This document shows, piece by piece, positions 50,858 through 58,896 of a stretch of 64,000 nt of DNA. Source of the stretch: Mobiluncus sp963511525 (lineage in GTDB: Bacteria; Actinomycetota; Actinomycetes; Actinomycetales; Actinomycetaceae); assembly GCF_963511525.1 (NCBI RefSeq), contig NZ_CAUPIY010000007.1, positions 67,263-131,262 of the forward strand, written 5' to 3'. Within the stretch, counting starts at the first letter, position 1; each line of letters starts with the position of its first letter. The notes under the pieces were generated by a model. The model saw only the letters and a list, made by a program, of their open reading frames with translations, did no database searches and was not told where the DNA came from. A program made the position numbers and the translations under genes.

Positions 50858-53800
50858 TCACAAGATGATTTCCGCGTCACAGTTCGCGACAACTTTCGCG
50901 ACCCGGGCGCGCAGTTCGTCGGTCACTTCCACGCTTTCCAGCGAGCCGGGAATGAGCCGCGCCACCGGGGTGGGCTTGCCGTCAATGATTTCCGTGGACG
51001 GCTCGAAGTATTCGGGAATCTCCTGGTAGCAGGTCTTGCAGTCCGTGCATTGGGCGATTTTCGCTATGTCGTAGCGAAAGGGCGCGCCCGAGTCTGCCGG
51101 GGCGGCGTCGGACGTGGCTGCTCCGGAGGCGCCACCGGCCGTGCTGGCTCCCCCGCCGAATCCGCCCAAGAACGGTAGCGGCGTCGTGGTGGTGCCGGTC
51201 GCGGCGACTTCTGCCATCGCTTTCGCGATGAGTTCAATGGTTTCTTCCTGCGACTTCGCGGCGGCGTCACGAGCTTCGGTCAGCTCCTTTTCCAGGTCGG
51301 CATGCGCCTTGCGGGCCTCAGCCAGGTCTTGTCCGGCCAGGTATTGCAGGAAAGTCCAGTGTTCCCGACATTGCTCGGTCAGTTTCACGATGGAGGGCGA
51401 CACTTGGATTTTCGCCAAGCCCCCGTCCGCGCCGCTCGTATAGATAAATGGAGTAGCGGTCTCGCGAGTGGCCGCGTCCATCTCTACATAGTCCGCCACC
51501 GTCGTCGGGTTTTCGGCGTTTTCCGGAAGCGGCCTAAAGTGTTTCTTAAACCGCAGCTCAGAGTAGGCGAAATCCGCCGGCGTGTAGGGCAGATCCATCA
51601 GCTGGGCGTTACCGTCCGCGTCATGGTAGCTGAGTTTGTAGCTCGACCACAGCTTTTTCACATCCGGGTTGCCGTCAATGATGAAGCGGTCGCTGAACTC
51701 GCCGTGTGCCGGTTCGTGGACAAACAGCGGGCTGACGCGCGATTTCACCGCCAAGCGGCTGTGTTCACTAGCCATGTCGTCTCCAATACCGTGTTCGGGC
51801 TGGCAGGGCGTGTACACGTCTATCAGCGCCGGGTAGTCGACCTGGGCCAGAGCGTGTGACACGTTCTTAAGGAAGTGCCCTTGGTAAGCCGTGGAGGTGG
51901 ACACCACCAGGACGTTGGGGTGCATGGCCGCCAGCATACCCAGCTCTTTGCGCTGCTCAGACTTGCCTTTCAAGTATTTGCCGTAGCGGGACAGGTCCGC
52001 GTCCTGGCCCTCCAGGGAGGCCGTGGAGGCCTGGCCGCCCGTGTTGGAGTAGGCACCCGTGTTCAACACCAGCATCTTCACCGGGGTGCCGGACGCCAGG
52101 ATACGGCTCATCGCCCCGAAGCCGATGTCATAGGACGCACCGTCGCCGCCGATGGACATGACCGCGGGCATCAACGCGAGTTCCTCGTCTGTGAACTGTT
52201 TCCATTCTGGAGCATCGTTCGGAATGGCCGCGCCGGTCGCGCCCGCCAAAATGGCTCGGGCTTGCCGCAACGCCAAAACGTCCATCGACAAATCGGCCGC
52301 CAGACCCTCGTAGATGCCTTTCGCCAGGGGCTGGGCATCTTGGAACAGGCTGTTGACCCACGGTTGCTGGTAAGGATTGAACGGCGCGGTCGAGGCATAA
52401 ACCGAGGAACACCCGGTCGAGTTGGCAATCACCGCGGCCGCCGGGCCCCGCCCTCCTGCCGGCCCTTCGTAACGGTACAGACGCTGCTCCAAACGCTCGC
52501 GCACCTGATCAATCAGGGCGCCGAGCTCAGCATCAGTCACGGATTGGCGCTTTTTCTCCAGAGCCGCCACCAACTCCTCGAGTTCCTGGCGGTGGCGTGA
52601 AACCCGGCCGTTATTAATATCGTTGGCCAGAGCCATAGTTTGGCGCACGGCCGTGACTTCGCCACACCCGCGGCACGCCCCGTGCCCGCCGATGGTCGCG
52701 TAATAGTTGTCGCGGTCCAGGAAAATCCGTTTCATATCCAGGCTGGGCCCGCCGTTCGGGTCGCTGAATTCAGCGGGAGAATTTGGCAGTTTCGTCAGGA
52801 ACGCGAACCGCTGCTGGGCCGTGGCCAGCACCTCGTCGTCCTGGTCGGTGCCAATCAGGGCGTTCGGGCCGCACACCGCCACGCATTCCAGACAGCCGGT
52901 GCACTTCCACGGGTCGATAGTCGCGCTGAACAGCACTCCCGCGCCGGGGTGGCGTTTTTCGGTGGAGTCAAAGAACGGTCGGGTGCGCGCCACCGGGAAG
53001 GTCCGTAACGTGTCGGCCACCGCCGCCACCGCCGCAGGGTCGGCATTTTGCGAGGTCGCAGCCGTGGTAAAGACATCAGCGATTTCTGGGCGCGCCTTCG
53101 TGTCCAGCAGTGCGGCCCGCATCGCCTCGGCAATGGCGTCCACCTGCGACTTTAGGGAGGCACCGGCCTCGCCCGACTGATCAATCGCCGTCTGAAGCAA
53201 GGTGTCGATACCAAACACCGTGTTCGGAATCGCCCCATCCGGGCAGGCCAGGGCGCATTCCATACAGCCGGTACACAGGCTCGCCTCGAACACCGGAATG
53301 TTCCGACGGAACAGGCCCTTGTCCTTTGTGGCCGAGGACGCCGGGGGCAGGAAGTAGCCAGTGCCGGGGTAAACCGGAGCTTCGCTAATAGTGCCCTGGG
53401 CAAACGGTTCCGCCACGACCCGCCGGAAATAATCTCGGTCAAACAGCCCGGCAGTCAGCGCGCAACCGGTAGAGCCGCGCTGGCACATCGTGGCTGATAG
53501 GGAGGCGTCCAAAACTGGGCGAACCTGGGCAGATCCGCCACCCTGAGCCGCGCCCGCGTCACCCGACGCACCACCCGACGCGCCCGGGTCGGCATCGAGC
53601 TGTTCCCAATCGACCTTTTGCGTGGCGGCCGCCCCGTCCTTGACCACCGCCATATTCGCTTCCACAATCGCCGGGCCTTTCGCCCCGAACTTGTGCTCAA
53701 TCTGTTCGCGAATCTTGGCCAACATATCCGCTTCGCTGGCCCCGGAAGCAATCCGGTCGACCTTGGTGGCGATAGCCCCGATGAAAGCCACGCCCATCAT

Positions 53801-55900
53801 GCGGGTTTGCAATCCCGGATCCGGGGCGTGCTTCAGCGCGACCCCGAACGCATCGAGGATAAACAGGTTAATGTGCCGATCCCGAATAATCTGTTTCGCC
53901 CGGCGCGGCAAGCTCGCCCACAGCTCGGCGGGAGTTTTGTCAGACTGCAAGATGAACGTCCCGCCCTCGGCCAAGCCCTTCAGCGGGTTCGTGTGGGCAA
54001 ACACCATGTGGTCCGGGCTGACCACAATCTCCACGTCCTCCAGCTCGGCGTTCGTAATCCTGATGGTTTCCGGGCTCAACGTGATGTAGTAGTTCGTGGC
54101 CGCCCCCGATTTTTCCGAACCGTACTTCGGGGCGGCTTTGCTGTGCAAGTGCAGCATTTCAGCCAAAATGTCGGCCAACAGTTTGCCGGTCGCAATCGTG
54201 CCGTAGCCGCCCACCGAGTGGAATCGAATCCGCATCGCTTCACTAGGCAGCAGGTCTTTCGGGTTTTCTTCCAGGTGAAGGGCCATTTTGGCGGTTTCCG
54301 GGTAGGCTTCGCGCAGCCGGTCCTGCATCGCCTTTTGTTCCCCGGTCGCGTCATCGGCAAAGAACGTCGAGCCGATATAGAACTCGGGAGCCAGGTCGCC
54401 GGCCTGCATCGCTTTGAACGTGGCGATGAGGTGACGCGGCTGCACGTCGTGGCCGCCCAAGCCAAAGAATCCGGTGGACAGCTGGGGCATTTCCCCGGTT
54501 TTTACCGCCGGAATATCGGGGTAGCGCGCGGGTAGGTCACGCTTGGCGGCCCCCGCGTTTTGCCCGGCCTTCACCAGGGCGCCGTTGACGAACTTCGTCA
54601 AAGCCGCCTGGTCGGAACGCTCCAGCACCGTCACGGCTTTCGCGCCCTTGAGAGCCGCCACCAACTCGGCCTCCGGGAACGGCTGCAACATGACAATCTG
54701 GACCAGACCGACCTTGAGACCCTGATTCCGCAAGTACGGCAGCACGGCGCGCACGTCCTCGCAAATCGAGCCGACACCGACCATGATGACGTCCGCGTCC
54801 TCGCAGTTAAAGGTTTTCACCGGGGCGTAATCGCTGCCGGTCAGGGCGTTATAATCGTCCATCGCCTGATGCACTAGGCGCGGCACGTCCGCCACAAAGT
54901 GGGTGCGGTGGTCGGCCACCCCGGCTTGGAAATCCGGCTGGTTTTGCACCGGACCGGTCAAGCCCGGATTGTCCACATCCACCAGGGAGGGGATAAGTTT
55001 GCGGGTGCCTCGCGCCGGAGCGTTGACCCACTGGCGGCGCCACTTGGCGACCTCCGCCGTGGGCAGATGCCCCGCGATTTCTCGGTCAAACAGCTCGCCG
55101 CAGCAGTCATTTTCGATGGCTTCGGCGTTATCGGCGCAGTTCAGGAACGACCGCAGCGCCTCGAGGGAGGCGGGCGCCAGCACCGACCTTTTGCTCTCCA
55201 GGAACTGACCAAACTGGAAAACCCGACCTTTGGCACCAAACAAGATTTCCTGAGCGGCGGTGGGGCAGGGAATGTAGCCCTTGGGGTCGCCCAAGTATTC
55301 CTTGACCAGCGCGGCTTCCGGCAGGCGCGCTTCGCTCATCATGTGGGAAGTCGCGAAACCGTCCATGCAGTTCGCCACCGGAATCAAGGACAGCGACGAG
55401 GCGCGGTAAGAAATCAGCGCCAGGTTCGCCGCCTCCTCCGGGTTCGCCCCAAACAGGACCGTGTAACCGGCCGGGAGCAGGGCATATACGTCATCATGGC
55501 CGCCCATCACGTTCAGCGAGTGGCGGGAGACCACGCGCGCTGCGACCTGCAGCACGAAACCGCCGATACGCTTGCCGACAGTGACATAATGTGACTCCAA
55601 GCCGTAGAGGATACCTTGCGAGCTGGAGGCGTTCGAGATGAACTTGCCGCCGGTCAGGGCCGCGCCCATCGCCCCGGACTGGGCGGAGTGCTCGCCCTCG
55701 GGCTCAAAGAAGAAGGGGTGCTGGCCCCACACGTTCTTTTGACCTGCCGCCACCGCGGCTTCGAAGGTCTCCGAGATTTCCGTCGAAGGGGTGATGGGAT
55801 AGCCGATGACACCTCCACACACCATGTTCATTACGCGGGCAACCGCGCCGTTGCCGTTGATAACTTCCACTTTGCCGGGATACTTCGGCTGGTCTACCAT
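50858..55900 (-). CDS. nifJ: pyruvate:ferredoxin (flavodoxin) oxidoreductase with fused C-terminal ferredoxin domain
   Basis: 1680 residues; single-chain enzymes are usually near 1170-1200. It converts pyruvate and CoA to acetyl-CoA, CO2 and reduced ferredoxin. Order: domain I (MVCGGVIGYPITPSTEISE), domain II (about 340-520), gamma-type domain III (RIRFHSVGGYGTIATG, about 557-770), a low-complexity linker, an 8Fe domain (CTGCMECALACP about 877, CTGCLECVAVCG about 998), the thiamine-diphosphate domain (GGHGACRGCGE about 1070, GDGASYDIGFG about 1253), then a helical stretch and a terminal cluster domain (CTDCKTC about 1617 plus a late Cys). GAGAGGA precedes the ATG. First gene of a two-gene operon. 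The extra C terminus could be a tethered electron acceptor. Confidence 0.95.
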   Translation of the reverse strand: MVDQPKYPGKVEVINGNGAVARVMNMVCGGVIGYPITPSTEISETFEAAVAAGQKNVWGQHPFFFEPEGEHSAQSGAMGAALTGGKFISNASSSQGILYGLESHYVTVGKRIGGFVLQVAARVVSRHSLNVMGGHDDVYALLPAGYTVLFGANPEEAANLALISYRASSLSLIPVANCMDGFATSHMMSEARLPEAALVKEYLGDPKGYIPCPTAAQEILFGAKGRVFQFGQFLESKRSVLAPASLEALRSFLNCADNAEAIENDCCGELFDREIAGHLPTAEVAKWRRQWVNAPARGTRKLIPSLVDVDNPGLTGPVQNQPDFQAGVADHRTHFVADVPRLVHQAMDDYNALTGSDYAPVKTFNCEDADVIMVGVGSICEDVRAVLPYLRNQGLKVGLVQIVMLQPFPEAELVAALKGAKAVTVLERSDQAALTKFVNGALVKAGQNAGAAKRDLPARYPDIPAVKTGEMPQLSTGFFGLGGHDVQPRHLIATFKAMQAGDLAPEFYIGSTFFADDATGEQKAMQDRLREAYPETAKMALHLEENPKDLLPSEAMRIRFHSVGGYGTIATGKLLADILAEMLHLHSKAAPKYGSEKSGAATNYYITLSPETIRITNAELEDVEIVVSPDHMVFAHTNPLKGLAEGGTFILQSDKTPAELWASLPRRAKQIIRDRHINLFILDAFGVALKHAPDPGLQTRMMGVAFIGAIATKVDRIASGASEADMLAKIREQIEHKFGAKGPAIVEANMAVVKDGAAATQKVDWEQLDADPGASGGASGDAGAAQGGGSAQVRPVLDASLSATMCQRGSTGCALTAGLFDRDYFRRVVAEPFAQGTISEAPVYPGTGYFLPPASSATKDKGLFRRNIPVFEASLCTGCMECALACPDGAIPNTVFGIDTLLQTAIDQSGEAGASLKSQVDAIAEAMRAALLDTKARPEIADVFTTAATSQNADPAAVAAVADTLRTFPVARTRPFFDSTEKRHPGAGVLFSATIDPWKCTGCLECVAVCGPNALIGTDQDDEVLATAQQRFAFLTKLPNSPAEFSDPNGGPSLDMKRIFLDRDNYYATIGGHGACRGCGEVTAVRQTMALANDINNGRVSRHRQELEELVAALEKKRQSVTDAELGALIDQVRERLEQRLYRYEGPAGGRGPAAAVIANSTGCSSVYASTAPFNPYQQPWVNSLFQDAQPLAKGIYEGLAADLSMDVLALRQARAILAGATGAAIPNDAPEWKQFTDEELALMPAVMSIGGDGASYDIGFGAMSRILASGTPVKMLVLNTGAYSNTGGQASTASLEGQDADLSRYGKYLKGKSEQRKELGMLAAMHPNVLVVSTSTAYQGHFLKNVSHALAQVDYPALIDVYTPCQPEHGIGDDMASEHSRLAVKSRVSPLFVHEPAHGEFSDRFIIDGNPDVKKLWSSYKLSYHDADGNAQLMDLPYTPADFAYSELRFKKHFRPLPENAENPTTVADYVEMDAATRETATPFIYTSGADGGLAKIQVSPSIVKLTEQCREHWTFLQYLAGQDLAEARKAHADLEKELTEARDAAAKSQEETIELIAKAMAEVAATGTTTTPLPFLGGFGGGASTAGGASGAATSDAAPADSGAPFRYDIAKIAQCTDCKTCYQEIPEYFEPSTEIIDGKPTPVARLIPGSLESVEVTDELRARVAKVVANCDAEIIL

Positions 55901-56074
55901 TACAGATTCCTCTCCGATGGGATGATTTTGGGATTGCGTGGCCGTGGCCCAGTGATTCGAATCCTACCCCGATTTTAGTAACATCTCTTTGCCCGCGCGA
56001 GAACTCAGAGTGAGAGGTTGTTGGCCGTGACCGCTGGGACTGTTCGGAATGCAAGGGTTAGCGCGGTTTGAGAT

Positions 56075-56914
56075 TTAGGAAAGGTAGGGAATCAGGTATT
56101 TGACCATGAATTCGGGGGAAGTGCTTTCAGTGACGATGTCGCCGGGAATTTCCTGAGGCGCGCCTTTCCCAATAGACCAGGTGGCCCGCCAGTGAATCCG
56201 GCAGGTAATCGCATAGCGGCCAACATGTTGATATTTGTGGGTGACGGTGCCGTTTGGCCAGGGCGCTCCCGCGTCCGCTCCGGAATCCGTGATTTCGCCG
56301 TCGCCCCAATCCCACTCGAAGCTCGCGGGCTCAACCGAGATATTGACATCCTGACCAGACACGTTTTCCGAGAACTGCTGGGGGGTGACCTCGACGTGAG
56401 CGTAGACATCTTTGCCTACAGCTACGTTGCCCGAAGGCGGATCCATCGCCGGAGTCGGGGGCTCGATTTTTTCCTGGATCGTTTCGGTCAGGGCTTCTTG
56501 GTCAATGGCAGCGGTGGCATTTCTCATGAAGCTCAGATCTTGGAAGTAAATCGTATCCACGACCTTTTTTGTTTTCGGATCCGTCACCGTCAAGGTGTCG
56601 TACTCCGGGTCATACTTGGTTTCCATGTCGACAATGTTGTAGGTGGGCTTCGGGGAGGAATATGTGTGTGAGTCCAAGCCGTAAGAATACGATGAGCTGT
56701 AAGAACTGGTGGTGCTGGTTTGGCTGGAAGAGCCGGAACCGGAGCCTGCTGTGCCCGAGCCGGAACCGGAGCTGGAGGAACTGGTCGAGGTGAGAATCCC
56801 GGTGATAATGCTCCCGACCCCGTTGAAATCCCCGGTGAGTGCCTCGGCCGTACCGACCCCAAAAATGGGGGTCGCCAGCATGAATGCCAGTGCAATCTTT
56901 TGTTTCCGCCTCAC
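56075..56914 (-). CDS. exported protein with Ser/Gly linker and PKD-like domain
   Basis: 279 residues. Signal peptide about 1-25 (ends AEALT), a Ser/Gly/Thr-rich linker (about 40-85), a region with VDMETKYDPEYDTLTVTDPKT (about 95-120), and a C-terminal PKD-like fold: FEWDWGDGEITDSG, then TVTHKYQHVGRYAITCRIHW. PKD modules are extracellular binding folds in wall or surface proteins. No sorting signal or CWB2 repeat is seen, so it may be secreted or held by partners. Function unknown. Confidence 0.75.
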   Translation of the reverse strand: MRRKQKIALAFMLATPIFGVGTAEALTGDFNGVGSIITGILTSTSSSSSGSGSGTAGSGSGSSSQTSTTSSYSSSYSYGLDSHTYSSPKPTYNIVDMETKYDPEYDTLTVTDPKTKKVVDTIYFQDLSFMRNATAAIDQEALTETIQEKIEPPTPAMDPPSGNVAVGKDVYAHVEVTPQQFSENVSGQDVNISVEPASFEWDWGDGEITDSGADAGAPWPNGTVTHKYQHVGRYAITCRIHWRATWSIGKGAPQEIPGDIVTESTSPEFMVKYLIPYLS

Positions 56915-57057
56915 TTTTTCAAGCTACCGCGCGGGAAACGGGGTTTCCAAGCTGGCGCCAGCCGGGACGGGAGCCGCCGGCCTGGGATTTTGGGGAAGGA
57001 CACGGAAACGAGGTGGGATTTGCCAAATATTTTGCCAGGATAGATTTTTAATTGGAT

Positions 57058-57128
57058 TTATAAGGGGAAAATAGCCGGGTAGCTGCCATTATTGGCAGCT
57101 AACCGGCTATTTTCCACCTTTAGGCACA
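57058..57128. repeat. 71-bp hairpin repeat, copy 1
   Basis: 23-bp arms (57066-57088 and 57093-57115) with a TTAT loop and one mismatch (G57079 opposite A57102), flanked by TTATAAGGGG and ACCTTTAGGCACA. 65 of 71 positions match 58598-58668. It stands between two divergent gene starts, where a terminator would not be expected. Confidence 0.9.
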
Positions 57129-57208
57129 AGGTTGTGGAAAACAGGGTTTTCCACAGGTAATCTGAATCGGCTTTGATTTTGTTTCCAGCCGTGCCGCAAG
57201 GTGGGGTT

Positions 57209-58024
57209 ATGAAAACGAGAAACTATGGGGTTTACACGGCAAAACAGCTGCTCACGAGGTACACGAAGCGGCAAATTGTGGCTTTGGTTAAGGCCGGAAA
57301 ACTGCGGCGGATTATGCGCGGCTGGTATGCCGGGACTGATGCCGACCCGGATGTTATCCGCGCTCTGAAACTCGGGGGCAGGCTGGGGTGCCTGTCTGGG
57401 TGCGCCAAGTATGGCCTCTGGGTTCCCTACCAAGCCAAAACACACGTAGTTTTGTCAAACAAAGTCGCCGTGCCCGCCGCTGAATTCACCGAATTCCACC
57501 GCTGCGCTACCCACCCGCACTCCCCCGTGTTTGACTTGGAGGACTGCCTGTCCCAAGCCATGCGCTATCACGATGCCGAAACGGGGTTAATTGTGCTGGA
57601 ATCGGCGCTGCAGCGGGGGCATATCGGCTATGACCAGGCGAAACATCTGGCATCGCGAGTACAAAAGGACAAAATGGCGACCTACCGGTTCCTCGACCGC
57701 GGGGCGCAGTCTGGCAGCGAAACTCGCGTCAGGTTATTTTTCCAGCGCCGCGGGGTCAGCGTGCATACCCAGAACCGGACTGCGCCCGGATGGGTAGACT
57801 TGCTGGTCGGCAACTCGTGGATAGTGGAATGCGACGGGAGGGAGTTTCATGACAGACCTAACGCTTTTGAGGTTGACCGCGAGCGGGATTTGTCGAACAC
57901 CGCCGCCGGATTTCTGACTACCAGACTGAGTTACCACCAGATTTGGCACGAGTGGGAACGCACCAAACAGAGACTGAGCGCTATTTTGCAAAGGCGCCGA
58001 CACCGCGTTTCACCCAGGGTTTAA
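57209..58024 (+). CDS. AbiEi-like winged helix plus DUF559-type nuclease-like protein
   Basis: 271 residues. N terminus (1-60) resembles the winged helix of AbiEi-family antitoxins (VYTAKQLLTRYTKRQIVALVKAGKLRRIMRGWYAG). The middle is helical. The C terminus has the DUF559/very-short-patch-repair-like pattern: SETRVRLFFQRRG, then WVDLLVGNSWIVECDGREFH and DRERDLSNTAAG, matching the E...D...ExDG catalytic layout of PD-(D/E)XK nucleases. Such genes are common and solitary in actinobacteria; function is not established. ATG at 57209 has AAGGTGGGG upstream; the frame also opens 12 codons earlier. Flanked by two copies of a long hairpin. Confidence 0.8.
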   Translation: MKTRNYGVYTAKQLLTRYTKRQIVALVKAGKLRRIMRGWYAGTDADPDVIRALKLGGRLGCLSGCAKYGLWVPYQAKTHVVLSNKVAVPAAEFTEFHRCATHPHSPVFDLEDCLSQAMRYHDAETGLIVLESALQRGHIGYDQAKHLASRVQKDKMATYRFLDRGAQSGSETRVRLFFQRRGVSVHTQNRTAPGWVDLLVGNSWIVECDGREFHDRPNAFEVDRERDLSNTAAGFLTTRLSYHQIWHEWERTKQRLSAILQRRRHRVSPRV

Positions 58025-58109
58025 AGGCATCCCGGCGATTGGCAGGTGAATGTGTCGAAGGGTTGCAATACCGTTTGCAGCTAGGTTGACGCTGACAAAG
58101 GAGCTGGGA

Positions 58110-58270
58110 GCGGAGCCTGAGTCAGTGCTTAAGTCAGCGCTGGGGTTAACAATGTAGCCCGGCGCTGGAGTCGATGCTGGAATCGGCATTGGAATCGGCG
58201 CAGTCGGGCCGGTGTGGGCGCGGGAGTCGGGGCTAGAGTCGGCGCGGTCGAGCTGGAATACCAGGTGTCC
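58110..58270. repeat. degenerate minisatellite
   Basis: Imperfect units of about 11-12 bp of the type GGAGTCGGNGC (also GGAATCGGCAT, GGAGTCGATGC) repeat across the region. On the minus strand they would read as Pro/Thr/Ala-rich peptide, but no supported gene contains them. Apart from this and the hairpin copy 2, the 872 nt between 58025 and 58896 show no gene. Confidence 0.55.
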
Positions 58271-58597
58271 GTTAAAGTTAGCTGGGATTTCTCGATGTCG
58301 CTGGATTCCCTAGGATGCAAAGCCTTCAAAAAAGCTGGAATCTAGGGGTTTTACAGCGGTGCCAGCCAAAACTTCACATGTGTAATTTTGGACATTTGGG
58401 GTATCGCGCCTGGAATTTTCGATTCCAGCCCGACTCGTCCGCAGGAGGGCACTGTGCGACAGCCCTTGGAAATACGCCACAATTTTTCAGCCATATTGGT
58501 CCGCGGCACAGCGTTTCGAAGCGCCGAAATTTAGAACAATGGCCAAGAATCCACCGCAGAATACCCATTTCCAGCACCGCACGGTTTGAATCTGGGA

Positions 58598-58668
58598 TTA
58601 TATGGGGAGAATAGCCGGGTAGCTGCCAATAATGGCAGCTACCCGGCTATTCTCCACCTTTAGGCACA
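58598..58668. repeat. 71-bp hairpin repeat, copy 2
   Basis: Perfect 23-bp arms (58606-58628 and 58633-58655) with an ATAA loop, and the same flanks as copy 1. Relative to copy 1 it carries a paired change in the stem: G58609-C58652 in place of A57069-T57112. Confidence 0.9.
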
Positions 58669-58896
58669 TACCCAATGGTCAATGCCTGTGTTCGGACCCC
58701 AATCACACCCCTCGCGTAGCTGCTCCCAGAACCTTCCTAACGCCCAGCCAACCTCGACTAGAATTAAAACGGCCGCCGCCGCACTGCCCCGCAATCGTTG
58801 AATCTGCGCGGTTTTTCAACCCACCCCGGCGGCGCTTTTCAATCCATCTGACCAAAATTCCACCCTTTATTACCCAGAAGAAGGGTTTTTTTGAAG

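Noticed and set aside
58315..58614. 99-codon ORF between the DUF559-type gene and the CWB2 gene
   Set aside because: No ribosome-binding site, no domain, opposite-strand ORF of similar quality, and composition unlike neighbouring genes.
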